A stretch of DNA of 64,000 nucleotides from positions 124,001 to 188,000 of the forward strand of contig NZ_JAFMOF010000004.1 in assembly GCF_017349075.1 (NCBI RefSeq), given 5' to 3'. Of this stretch, positions 25,617-34,265 are shown piece by piece (positions within the stretch are counted from its first letter, which is position 1; every line of letters starts with the position of its first letter). Source of the stretch: Streptomyces triculaminicus (GTDB lineage: Bacteria > Actinomycetota > Actinomycetes > Streptomycetales > Streptomycetaceae). Both the position numbers and the translations under genes were made by a program. The notes beneath the pieces were generated by a model. The model had not been told where the DNA came from. It made no database searches and was given only the letters and a program-made list of their open reading frames with translations.

Positions 25617-25771
25617 CGCACCCGGAGCGCCTGCTCCGTGAAGAGAGCGCCTACATCGCCTACCACTTCCACTGGGCGTACGAGGACATCCTCACCTTGC
25701 CGCACGCGGAGCGGCGCGCATGGGTGCGTGAGATCGCGCGGATCAACTCCTCCATCAGTGAGGGGCGGTGA
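25613..25771 (+). CDS. Small eCIS protein, DUF6760-like
   Basis: 52 residues from ATG 25613 (ATGA overlap with the upstream stop, GGGGAAG just before). The sequence MTHPERLLREESAYIAYHFH, then WAYEDILTLPHAERRAWV, is one amphipathic helical hairpin. The R-L-x-x-E-x-A-Y-I-A-Y-x-F-H-W-x-x-E pattern is what I recall for the short DUF6760-type proteins of streptomycete eCIS operons. Its stop overlaps a GTG that begins the following repeat-rich reading frame. It may act with the preceding gene as a tail-assembly chaperone pair. Confidence 0.65.
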   Translation: MTHPERLLREESAYIAYHFHWAYEDILTLPHAERRAWVREIARINSSISEGR

Positions 25772-28004
25772 GTGTGGTGGGCGTGATGAAGGGGTTGAGC
25801 CCGTTGAGCCCTTTCAAGCCGGGACGGTGGTGGCGGGGGCGGCGTACGGACCCGGCGCCCGCCCCGGCCCCGGCCTCCCCGGCGGCGGGGCTCCGCCCGG
25901 GCCTCCGCCGCGTGCGGACTGGCGCGTGGTCGCGCCCGTCGGGCTGTTACGGACGCCGGTGCCGCTCCCCTGTGGGCTTGTCGGCTTCCGGCAGGGCCTC
26001 GCGGCCTGGCGCCCGGCGCCGCTCGTCACGGCCGACGGCCGACTGCTGCCGCGCGGGGTGCCGTTGGCGCTGGCGCCGGCCGACCGTGGCGCTCCCCTGA
26101 CCGGGGTGGCGGTGGCGGAAGTGCCCATGGTCGCCGGGGCACTGTCGCGGTCCGGGATGTCGGGGTGGGCCCTTCCCCGGCCCCGCCCCTTCCCGGAACC
26201 GGGAGCTTCACCCCCGTTCCCCCGGTCGGCGCGAGGCACGTCGACCGACGGTCCGGCGAGTACGGGGTGGGCACCCGGCATGAGGGCGGGTCCGTCGGGC
26301 ACCACCGCCTCCCCTCGGGGCAAGGAAACGGTGCGGAACGACGAGCCCGGAGCGAGCCCGACGACCGGCCCGGCGCCTCGGAGGGTGCGGGACGTCCCGA
26401 ACCCCGCGCCCCTGGGCCCACGAGCGACCCAGGGCGTCACCGGGGCCGACGGGCCCGGGGCGAACCCCACGAAGCCGGTGCCTCGGGAGCCCGGGGCACG
26501 GCAGGCGCGAGGCCGGCCGACGGCCCGGCCCTCCCGTGAACCCTGGGCGCGACGCGGACGGCGGAGTCCGGGGTGAGCCGTTCGCCACCGGCCCCATGGA
26601 CGGTTCGGTACGCACCGAGGGCCCGCGGGGACCGGGCGAGGTCTCCGTGCGCGGGCCGCTCAGGAACCCGGGGCGCGACGGAGACGACCTCGGCCACCAC
26701 GAAGCCCACAGCGTGGGCTCACTCGAAGAGCTGGGACGCAACGGGGACCGACGGGGGCCGGGCGGGGCTTCCGACCCCAACTCGTCATGGAGCCCCGGGC
26801 ACCATCACGGCCTGTCGGCCCGGGACGGAGAGCCCGGCCTCCCCCTCGACAGGACCTCCGGCACCGCCCAGGCCAACTGGACGGAGGCGGAGCCGACGGC
26901 CCCGGCCCGGTCACGGGCCCGGAACAGCACCGTGCCCAACCGCGCCAGGACGAAGCACCCCGCACCTCGTGGGCCCCCGGGCACCGCGAAAGCCGACCGC
27001 CCCGGGACAGCACCGACACTCCCGGCCCACCACAAGCCCTGGGGCACCGCATCGACCGACCGAGCCGAGACCAGGCCGCCGGCCTCGGTCTTCCTTGGAG
27101 CCGTAGACGCCGCCAACGCCCGTCCGACCGGGACGCAGCCGACGCCCCCGGCGCAGCAAAGGGCTGGGACACCACCAGGACCAACCCGGCCAAGGCAAAC
27201 CCCCGGTCCCGGCCTTCCCCGGAACCCCGGCCACCCCCAGCGTCAACCGGACCGAGTCGCAGCAGACGCCCCTGGCCCGTCAAGGGCCCCGGGGCACCGC
27301 CAAGGCCGGCCGGGACATGGCGAAGTCCCCGATCCCGGCTCCCCGAGCGGTCCCGGCCCCGCCGAGCCCCGGGGCGGCCACAGCGAGGCCCGGGCGACGC
27401 CTCCGCAAGGTTCCGGGCGCCCCCGGGCCGGCAGGACCACGACGCGTTCCCCATCACGGCGCCATTGGGAGTCCCGGAGCATCTCAGCGGCCGACAGGCC
27501 CCGGCGAACCATCCGGGCCCAACCCTCCGTGGGGTCCAGGGCAGAGCCCCGGTTCGGGGAAGGGGCGGGATCGAGGCGCCCTCCCCACCCCCGGTGCCCT
27601 CCCCACCACCGGCCCCCGGCACCGACTCGGCGTCGGGCAGCCGCTCCCCACGTACCCGGCACCGCCATGCCGTTCGTCACCCCCCCCTCGCCGGAAGCGG
27701 ACGGCCGACCGGCGCAGCGGCCGGCGAACCGTCCACCGCCGCCCCCTCGTTCGCATCCGCCCCGGCCCCCACCCCGGCCCCGCAGGCCGCGCGAAACCCT
27801 GCCCCACCGGACACCGCGTCCATCGCCCGGGAGGTCGCCCAGGAGGTCGCCCGGCGGCACGCCGGGCTCCTGGCCGAGGCCGTGGTCCCGGCCCTCGGGT
27901 TCTCTCGACGGACGCGCCGGGCGGCGACGCGGTGGCAGTCGCAGTCACCGCCGGCTCGACCGCCGACGGAAGACAGCCCCTGGGGTACCTACCCACCCCG
28001 CTGA
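25768..28004 (+). pseudogene. Broken proline/alanine/threonine-rich repeat gene (possible tape measure or linker)
   Basis: From GTG 25768 (GTGA overlap) about 45 codons read well (GLSPLSPFKPGRWWRGRRTD). A second piece follows in another frame from about 25905 (ADWRVVAPVGLLRTPVPLPC). 21-residue repeats fill 26433-27355, alternating between all three frames. A final helical piece (REVAQEVARRHAGLLAEAV) lies near 27820-27890 in the frame that ends at TGA 28002-28004. No single frame covers the region, so one long gene of about 740 codons appears to have several indels, or the repeats caused sequencing errors. Its place between chaperone-like genes and a tube gene is where a tape-measure gene would be expected, but the composition is unlike helical tape measures. 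Confidence 0.45.
26433..27355 (+). repeat. 63-bp imperfect tandem repeats encoding 21-residue units
   Basis: At least 12 units can be lined up at 63-bp spacing, often beginning GGCACCGC. Examples by frame: GVTGADGPGANPTKPVPREP at 26433, GATETTSATTKPTAWAHSKS, GTITACRPGTESPASPSTGP, GTAKADRPGTAPTLPAHHKP, GTASTDRAETRPPASVFLGA, DAANARPTGTQPTPPAQQRA and GTAKAGRDMAKSPIPAPRAV at 27293. The consensus is roughly G-T-A-x-[AT]-[DN]-R-x(4)-x-P-[TA]-x-P-A. The best frame changes near 26530, 26860, 27170 and 27235. One unit near 26500 is short and contains an in-frame stop. Confidence 0.65.
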
Positions 28005-28073
28005 CGCCCCGCAGACGCCCCACGCGTCGCCCCCGAAGCAGCCGCACCGCCCGACCCCACGGAGTGCTCGCAC

Positions 28074-28505
28074 ATGCCGGACCAGCCCTTCGCCGTCAGT
28101 TCCCACTTCCAGCTCTCCATAGGCATGCACGCCCTCGGCTCCTTCACGTCCTGTGACGGGCTCGGCTGCGCCATGGACGTCGAGGAGCGCGTCGAGGGCG
28201 GGACGAACGGGCACGTGTGGCAGCTGCCGACGCGGCTGCGCTACACGAACGTCGTACTCAGCAGGCCGCTGACGCAGGAGACCGTGCTCGTCTGGGCCTG
28301 GCTGCGGGCGCAGGTGATCGAACCGGTGCGGCTGCCGGGGCAGCTCGTCGCCCTCGGCCCGGACCGGCAGCCCATGGTGCGGTGGCTCCTCGACGGTGTG
28401 CTGCCGGTGCGCTGGAGCGGGCCGACGTTCGATGCGGACCAGTCGCAGCCGGCCCGGGAGACCTTGGAGATCACCCACAACGGATTCCTGGGCATCACCG
28501 TCTGA
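28074..28505 (+). CDS. Tail-tube-fold protein (second tube/tube initiator, T4 gp19 family)
   Basis: 143 residues. The strands FAVSSHFQLSIGMHALGSFT, SCDGLGCAMDVEERVEGG and WQLPTRLRYTNVVLSRPLT follow the T4-gp19-like tail-tube family found in phage and eCIS tubes. It is more divergent from the main tube protein at 45160-45600 than a simple copy would be, and lies beside the hub and spike genes. In Afp/PVC-type systems such baseplate-proximal tube proteins (Afp5-like) join the hub to the main tube, and that is the likely role here. ATG 28074 follows the broken repeat gene. Confidence 0.85.
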   Translation: MPDQPFAVSSHFQLSIGMHALGSFTSCDGLGCAMDVEERVEGGTNGHVWQLPTRLRYTNVVLSRPLTQETVLVWAWLRAQVIEPVRLPGQLVALGPDRQPMVRWLLDGVLPVRWSGPTFDADQSQPARETLEITHNGFLGITV

Positions 28506-28558
28506 CCCGTCCGAACGTCCGCCCCGTCCGCCCCCGCCCGACCCGTCGAGAGGACCAC

Positions 28559-29281
28559 ATGCTGTCCGAGCTCCTGGGAGGCGCGCCGGTACGGGCCGCC
28601 CTCGTGATCTACGACCCGCCGGCGGGGACCGGCAACGCCCCGGGGCCGGAACGCGGCCGCGTCCGCTTCCACTTCAACCCCGACCGGGTCCAGGTCGGCA
28701 AGCGGGCCCGCTGGGACCGCAGCCCGGCGCCCTCCGGCGAGGAGGCGGCACGGGCGCAGTTCGTGGGGGCCCAGCCGCGCACGATGACGCTGGAGGTGTT
28801 CCTCGACGCGGGCGACTTCCGCTCCAGCGTGCAGGACCAGGTGGAGAAGCTGCTCGGCTGTTGCGCCCCGACCGCGCGGAGCGCCACCGCGAAGCCCGCG
28901 TCGGCGCCCTGGGTGCGGCTGGAGTGGGGGCGTTCGCGCACGACCGCGTTCCTCGCGCTGGTGACGCAGGTCGACGCGGCGTACACCCGGTTCGGGCACG
29001 ACGGGACACCGCTGCGCGCCACCTGCACCGTCTCCCTGGAGGAGGTGGGCGGCGCGACGCCCCGGCAGAACCCGACGTCGGGTGCCGACGGGCCGGTGGA
29101 CACCCATCTCGTGGTGGCGGGCGACACCCTGGCCGGGCTGGCGTGGCAGGCGTACGGCGACCCCACGAGGTGGCGGGCGATCGCCGAGGCCAACGGCGTC
29201 GACGATCCGGCGCGGGTGCCCGTGGGCACGGTGCTGGTCCTGCCGGTCCTGGAGGAGCGCCCCGCGGGAGGTGCCGGGTGA
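28559..29281 (+). CDS. Baseplate hub / LysM protein (Afp7-like)
   Basis: 240 residues from ATG 28559 after GAGAGGA. The first 170 residues are a tube-related beta domain (RVRFHFNPDRVQVGKRARWD, PRTMTLEVFLDAGDF) and the last 60 a LysM domain (DTHLVVAGDTLAGLAWQAYG, RWRAIAEANGVDDP). This matches the LysM-bearing hub subunits of contractile systems, such as T4 gp53-like and Afp7-like proteins. It sits between the tube initiator and the spike and probably links the two inside the baseplate. The stop overlaps the spike GTG (GTGA). Confidence 0.88.
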   Translation: MLSELLGGAPVRAALVIYDPPAGTGNAPGPERGRVRFHFNPDRVQVGKRARWDRSPAPSGEEAARAQFVGAQPRTMTLEVFLDAGDFRSSVQDQVEKLLGCCAPTARSATAKPASAPWVRLEWGRSRTTAFLALVTQVDAAYTRFGHDGTPLRATCTVSLEEVGGATPRQNPTSGADGPVDTHLVVAGDTLAGLAWQAYGDPTRWRAIAEANGVDDPARVPVGTVLVLPVLEERPAGGAG

Positions 29282-31074
29282 CGGAGAGGCTCTACGCGGC
29301 GGAGCCGGTCATCGCCTTCGGCTCCCCGCTGCAGGAGCTGTGGGCGGAACGGCTGGTGGAGGCTTCCGTGGACACGTCGGTGGGTCTGCCGGCCCGCGCG
29401 ACCCTACGGTTCCGCGATCCCGGGCACCGCCTCCTGGCGGCGGCGCGGATCAGCGTCGGGGCGCCGCTGACCGTAGCGGTGGCCGCCGCACGCCGCCGTA
29501 CCCGGGCGGTGATCTTCGACGGCGAGGTCACGGCGCTGGAGACCGAGGTGGACGCCGACGGGACGTTCACGACCGTGCGGGCCACGGACCGGGGGCACCG
29601 GCTGACCCGGGGGCGGCGGGTGGCCGCCTACGTCGACACCACGGTGGCCGAGGTCGCCCGGCAGGCCGCCTCCCGGCACGGGCTGACGACGGGCCGGATC
29701 GACGCCGAGCGCACCCGCATCCCGCACGTGGCCCAGCCCAACCTGACCGACTGGGAGTTGCTGAACCATCTCGCCGACCAGCGCGGCCTGCGCCTGACGG
29801 TCGAGGGGAGCACCCTGCACATGCGCCGGCCGGCCGCCGCCGACGCGGCGCCCGCGCCCGGCACGGGCGCGGACCGGAGCCCGTTCGTCCTGGAGCACGG
29901 GGTGAACCTGCTGGCGCTGCGCGCCGCCGTGTCCTCCGAGGGCCAGGTCGCCGAGGTGGAGGTCCGGGGCTGGGATCCCGACGGCAAGGCCGCGCTGTCC
30001 GCGAAGGCCGGTGCGGGCGACAGCGAACGGCTGCGCCTGGGCGTCACGCCCGCGCGGCTCGGCAAGGCCTTCCCCGGGCCGGCGCCGGAGCTGCTCGTGG
30101 GCGGCCGGGCCCACACCACCGCCCCGCAGGTGGACGCGGCGGCCCGCGCGGTCGCGGCGGAGTCGGCGGCCGCGATGGCCACGCTGGCCGCCGAGGTCGC
30201 GGGCGCCCCCGAGCTGCGGGCGGGCGTGCCGGTGACCCTGGCCGGGGTGGGTGAGCCGTTCACCGGCAAGTACACCGTCACCTCCTGCGGTCACGTCTTC
30301 GACGGGGACCGGGGCTACCGGACCCTGGTCCGGGTGGGCCCGCTTCCCCCGCCCGTCGTGCCCTACCCGCCGCCCCTGTGCGCGCCGGGCGTCGCGGTGG
30401 GCATCGTCACGGACATCAAGGAGCCGGGGAAGGGCCAGCGTGGCGCCGTACGGCTGCGTCTGCCGTGGCTCTCCCAGGACTATGTGACGGACTGGGTCCG
30501 TACCGTCCAGTGGGGCGGGGCCGGTGGCGGCGGCGTCTTCGCTCCGGAGGCCGGGGACGAGGTCCTGGTCGGCTTCGAGCACGGGCGGCTGGACCGGCCC
30601 TACGTCCTCGGCGGGCTCTACAACGGCCTCGACGCCCCCACCGACCACGGCCTGCCGCTGGTCGACGCCGGTACGGGCCGGGCCAACAGGAGTTCCCTGG
30701 CGTCCCGTTCGGGCGATCGCCTCGAACTGCTCAGCGCGGCCGACGGCCCTCAGGGAGTCCGGCTTCTGAGCGGCGACGGCAAGCTCGTCACCCACCTCGA
30801 CCGGAAGGACACCACCATCGCCTTCGCGGCGGGGGAAGAAGGGAAGACCGTACGGGTCTCGCTCGACGGCCGCGGCGACGGCACCCTGACCATCGACGCG
30901 GGCGAGACGGGCACCCTGATCCTCAAGGCCGGCACGGTGACCGTCACCGCGGCCGGAAGCGGCGGCGGGCAGCTGACGCTGGAGGGCGCCACCGTCACGG
31001 TCAAGAGCGGCGGCGAGCTCAAGCTCGAAGGGCAGCGGACCACCATCACCGGCAACACCGTCGACATCAACTGA
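29278..31074 (+). CDS. VgrG-like spike/hub protein (Afp8-like)
   Basis: 598 residues from GTG 29278. Residues 1-330 resemble the gp27-like hub (phage late control D fold: LPARATLRFRDPGH, TDWELLNHLADQRGLRLTVE). About 360-450 is the gp5 OB-fold domain (GQRGAVRLRLPWLSQDYVTD, GDEVLVGFEHGRLDRPYVLG). The rest is a triple-stranded beta-helix spike with repeating T-V-T-I patterns (GTLTIDAGETGTLILKAG, GGELKLEGQRTTITGN). It forms the membrane-puncturing tip at the end of the tube. No PAAR gene follows and the C-terminus is polar, so the tip protein may be missing or fused elsewhere. Confidence 0.94.
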   Translation: MTERLYAAEPVIAFGSPLQELWAERLVEASVDTSVGLPARATLRFRDPGHRLLAAARISVGAPLTVAVAAARRRTRAVIFDGEVTALETEVDADGTFTTVRATDRGHRLTRGRRVAAYVDTTVAEVARQAASRHGLTTGRIDAERTRIPHVAQPNLTDWELLNHLADQRGLRLTVEGSTLHMRRPAAADAAPAPGTGADRSPFVLEHGVNLLALRAAVSSEGQVAEVEVRGWDPDGKAALSAKAGAGDSERLRLGVTPARLGKAFPGPAPELLVGGRAHTTAPQVDAAARAVAAESAAAMATLAAEVAGAPELRAGVPVTLAGVGEPFTGKYTVTSCGHVFDGDRGYRTLVRVGPLPPPVVPYPPPLCAPGVAVGIVTDIKEPGKGQRGAVRLRLPWLSQDYVTDWVRTVQWGGAGGGGVFAPEAGDEVLVGFEHGRLDRPYVLGGLYNGLDAPTDHGLPLVDAGTGRANRSSLASRSGDRLELLSAADGPQGVRLLSGDGKLVTHLDRKDTTIAFAAGEEGKTVRVSLDGRGDGTLTIDAGETGTLILKAGTVTVTAAGSGGGQLTLEGATVTVKSGGELKLEGQRTTITGNTVDIN

Positions 31075-31097
31075 CCTGGCACGGAGGGGAGACGACC

Positions 31098-31499
31098 GTG
31101 GACATCATCGGCGCGGGGTGGGCGTTCCCCGCCGTCATCACCGGCACCGGCCGCGTGGGCCTGGCGACCGGCAGCGACGACGTGGAGCAGGCCGTGCGGA
31201 TCATCCTGTCCACCGCGCCGGGCGAGCGACCGATGCGGCCGGAGTTCGGTTGCGGTATCCATGGCCTCGTCTTCGACTCGCTCGACGCCACGACCGTCGC
31301 CCGCGCCGATGTGGAGGTGCGCCGGGCACTCGACCGGTGGGAGCCGCGGATCGAGGTCGACGACCTGCTGTTCAGCACGGACACCGTGGACATCGGCGTG
31401 CTCTACATCGACATCCGCTACCGGCTGCGCGCCACCAACGAACCCCGCAACCTCGTCTTCCCCTTCTACACCCTGCCCGGAGACTCCCCGAGTGAGTGA
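31098..31499 (+). CDS. gp25-like baseplate wedge protein
   Basis: 133 residues from GTG 31098 with GGAGGGGAGA upstream. The GPW/gp25 signature is clear: GSDDVEQAVRIILSTAPGER, PMRPEFGCGIHGLVFDSLD, then VRRALDRWEPRIEVDD. In contractile tails gp25 forms the core bundle of the wedge and docks the first sheath ring, so it controls sheath initiation. The stop overlaps the first codons of the J-like baseplate gene by eight bases. Confidence 0.95.
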   Translation: MDIIGAGWAFPAVITGTGRVGLATGSDDVEQAVRIILSTAPGERPMRPEFGCGIHGLVFDSLDATTVARADVEVRRALDRWEPRIEVDDLLFSTDTVDIGVLYIDIRYRLRATNEPRNLVFPFYTLPGDSPSE

Positions 31500-33687
31500 C
31501 CTCCCCATGGCCGATCCGCCGCCCGAGCGATCCACTTTGTCCGATGCATCCGATGCCTCCTACTCGTCCGGCGTTCCCGTTCCCGACCTGGACGACCTGC
31601 GCTTCCAGCCGCTCGTGGACGCCGCCAAGCGTGCCCTGCCGCAGCGCGCGCCCGAGTGGACCGACCACAACGTCTCCGACCCCGGCATCACCCTGATCGA
31701 GGCCTGCGCCGAGCGGACCGACCAGCTGCTCTACCGCGTCCATCGCATGACGGAGCGTCAGCGCTTTGCCCTGCTGCGCCTCATGGGCATCACGCCGCTC
31801 CCCGCCTCACCCGCCCGGATCACCGTCGTGCTCGCACGCACCGACGGTACGACCGGGCGCCGCGAGATCCCTGAGGGCACCGAGGTCAGGACCGAGGGCG
31901 AGCAGCCTGTCGTCCTGGCGACCACCGCACCGCTCACCCTCGCCGAGAACCAGTCCACGGGAGTGGTGGAGGCGCTCGAGCAACTCGTTCCGGTCGCCGA
32001 GGTGCTGGGCACGTCCGACGGCCTTCCGGGCGGTCGCTTCGCGACAAGCCACCGCCCCTGGGGGCCCGGTACTCCGGTCGCGGAGCCTCCGTTCGGCCCG
32101 CCGCTGACGGTCCAGGTCGGGGACGCCGTCTGGCCGGCGGTGCGTACGTTCGCCGAGGCCGGGCCGAACGACCCGGTCCACTGGTGGGACGACGCCTCGT
32201 GCGAGGTCGTCCTCGGCCCTCTGGTCCCCGCCGAGGGCGGGCCCGAGCCGCACGGGGACGTACCGGCGGAAGGCACGAGGATCAGCGTGGAGTACCACGT
32301 GTACCGGGGCCGTAAGGGCGGTGTTCCCCTCGGCACACCGCTGACGGTGGTGTCACAGGCCGGGCTGAGCGCCACCGCCCACGGCGTGCTCGCCCCCGCC
32401 GAGGACGCGGAGGACTGGCGGCAGGCGCTGGAACGCGCGGGGCTGGGCCTCGCCCCGTCACGCCGCGCGGTCACCGCCGCCGACCACGAGCAGATCATCG
32501 AGGAACACGTGGCCGGACTGGCCCGGGTCCGGGTCACGGCGCTCACCCGGCCCACCGACTCACACGTGCCCACCGCCCTCACGCAACCGCCGCGCCCGGC
32601 CGAGGTCCTCGCCTGCGTCGTCGCCGCCCGGGACCCGCTGCGGGCCGTGCACTACTTCGACGTCGGCGGAGTGATCGCCCCTCTTCCGCTGTCTCTGGAA
32701 GGGCCGGGCGGCGAGCCCGACGACGGTGACGCGGTGCCCCAGCCCGTCGCGGACGCCAAGTGCCTCGACGCCGTCATCCGCACCGGCGAGGGCGAGCCCA
32801 GACTGTGGTTCTACGGGACCCAGTGCCTCTGGGACGGTGAGGACGGTGAGAACGCGTCATCACAGGACATCAGCAGCGCGTTCCCCGACCTGCCGGACGA
32901 CTTCTCGTCGCAACTCGACGAGGTCGCCGTCCTCGCCGACCCCGCCTCGGCCGACGCGTACGAATTGTTCTTCTTCAAGGGCGAGACCTTCTACCACCGC
33001 GCCTACACCTGCACCGACCGGGCCTTCGTACCGCAGGCGGACAGCCGGGGGGTGCGGTCCCTGATCTCGGAGGCGTTCCCCGGCCTCTCCCCGCAGTGCC
33101 AGGTGTCCCCGGACGCCGTGGTCGTCATCGGCGGCGTCTTCTTCTTCATGAAGGGGACGAGGACCGAGCCCGCCCTCTGGCGTCGCGAGGACGACCCGCT
33201 CCACGTCCTCCTGGTGCCCCTCTTCGAGGGCGATCCGGCGCAGGCCCCGCCCGGTGACGCGTTCGACGTCCCCCCGGACGTCCTGAACTCGGTGGTGGGC
33301 GTCGTCGACGCCTCCCGGCTGCTGGGCGAACGGCTGCGGGTCGGGAAACCCCGCTACCACCGCTTCGGGATCGCGGCGACCGTACGCCCCTGGAGCAGCA
33401 CGACGGCCGACCGCGAGCGGACCGAGCGGGCGGCCGAACGGGCCCTGCGCCGCTACTTCCACCCCACGGCCGGCGGACCGGACGGTCGGGGCTGGCCGTG
33501 GGGCCGGCGCGTCCACGCGGGCGACGTCTTCACCGTGCTGGAGGCGGTGCCGGAGGTCCGGGCCACGACCGACGTGAGCCTGCTCGCCGACGACGGCGAC
33601 GGGGCCGTGCCGTCCGTCGAGGTCTCGGACGGCGGACTGGTCCTCGTGGGCGACACGGTCATCGACGTCGACATCACCGAAGGCTGA
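31492..33687 (+). CDS. Baseplate J-like protein with hemopexin-like insert
   Basis: 731 residues; GTG 31492 (alternative ATG 31507) overlaps the gp25 stop. The N-terminus (FQPLVDAAKRALPQRAPEWT, SDPGITLIEACAERTDQLLY) and C-terminus (RYFHPTAGGPDGRGWPWGR, VHAGDVFTVLEAVPEV) are those of the Afp11-like wedge proteins. Residues about 423-575 form an insert with hemopexin-type repeats: ISSAFPDLPDDFSSQLDEV, YELFFFKGETFYHR, LISEAFPGL and GGVFFFMKG. These give the AF-x-G/D-L-P … D-A/E-V … F-F-K-G pattern of hemopexin blades. The insert probably decorates the outside of the baseplate; a binding role is inferred. Confidence 0.88.
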   Translation: MSDLPMADPPPERSTLSDASDASYSSGVPVPDLDDLRFQPLVDAAKRALPQRAPEWTDHNVSDPGITLIEACAERTDQLLYRVHRMTERQRFALLRLMGITPLPASPARITVVLARTDGTTGRREIPEGTEVRTEGEQPVVLATTAPLTLAENQSTGVVEALEQLVPVAEVLGTSDGLPGGRFATSHRPWGPGTPVAEPPFGPPLTVQVGDAVWPAVRTFAEAGPNDPVHWWDDASCEVVLGPLVPAEGGPEPHGDVPAEGTRISVEYHVYRGRKGGVPLGTPLTVVSQAGLSATAHGVLAPAEDAEDWRQALERAGLGLAPSRRAVTAADHEQIIEEHVAGLARVRVTALTRPTDSHVPTALTQPPRPAEVLACVVAARDPLRAVHYFDVGGVIAPLPLSLEGPGGEPDDGDAVPQPVADAKCLDAVIRTGEGEPRLWFYGTQCLWDGEDGENASSQDISSAFPDLPDDFSSQLDEVAVLADPASADAYELFFFKGETFYHRAYTCTDRAFVPQADSRGVRSLISEAFPGLSPQCQVSPDAVVVIGGVFFFMKGTRTEPALWRREDDPLHVLLVPLFEGDPAQAPPGDAFDVPPDVLNSVVGVVDASRLLGERLRVGKPRYHRFGIAATVRPWSSTTADRERTERAAERALRRYFHPTAGGPDGRGWPWGRRVHAGDVFTVLEAVPEVRATTDVSLLADDGDGAVPSVEVSDGGLVLVGDTVIDVDITEG

Positions 33688-33704
33688 GGAAGAGAGGACC
33701 GCAC

Positions 33705-34265
33705 ATGTCCGCGTACTCCGCACGTCCCCTCCCCCTGCCGGCCGTCTACGGGCACGGCACGGTCGCGCTCGCGTTCGCGGCCGCGATCGGCGAGGCCATG
33801 GCCCCCGCCGAGGAACGGATCGACGGTCTGGACGCGGTGCTCGACCCCTGGCGGGCGCCACCGGCCTTCCTGGACTGGCTGATCCGGATCACCGGCGCCC
33901 GGGTGGAGCCGGGCTGGCCGGAGGGCCTGCGACGCAAGGCCGTCGACCTCGCGCCCCGCCTGGCCGCTCATCGCGGGACGCCGTACGGGCTGCTGCTGGA
34001 GGCCCGGGAGATCCACGGCTGGGCGCCGCCCGACTTCGCGCTCGTCGTAGACGACCCCGGCCGCGTCTTCACCCACGACGACCCGGTACCCCGCGCCGGA
34101 CGCATGCTCACCGTCACCCTGACCGCCCCGGCCGGGGAGGACCAGCGGGCCCTCGAGAGCCGCCTCACGCGCCTGGTACGGGCGCACTGCCCCGCCCACC
34201 TCCCCTTCAAGGTCACGGTCACCCTCGCGCACAAGGCTCCTGACGAGAGGTCACAGCAGGGATGA
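33705..34265 (+). CDS. Phage tail protein I-like baseplate subunit
   Basis: 186 residues from ATG 33705 after AGAGAGGA. The core FAAAIGEAMAPAEERIDGLD, FLDWLIRITGARVEPGWPEG and LAAHRGTPYGLLLEAREIHG is the tail-protein-I (P2 gpI-like) pattern seen in eCIS between two J-like proteins. It completes the wedge hetero-oligomer. It overlaps the next ATG by four bases (ATGA), which suggests stoichiometric coupling. Confidence 0.85.
   Translation: MSAYSARPLPLPAVYGHGTVALAFAAAIGEAMAPAEERIDGLDAVLDPWRAPPAFLDWLIRITGARVEPGWPEGLRRKAVDLAPRLAAHRGTPYGLLLEAREIHGWAPPDFALVVDDPGRVFTHDDPVPRAGRMLTVTLTAPAGEDQRALESRLTRLVRAHCPAHLPFKVTVTLAHKAPDERSQQG

Noticed and set aside
25221..25771. Toxin-antitoxin pair reading of the two small overlapping genes
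   Set aside because: Their sequence patterns and their place directly in the tail operon fit tail-assembly proteins; no DNA-binding or toxin motif is present.
26660..27622. Minus-strand open frames across the repeat region
   Set aside because: Several exist on both strands, all low-complexity; only the plus-strand 21-residue units keep a common pattern and context.
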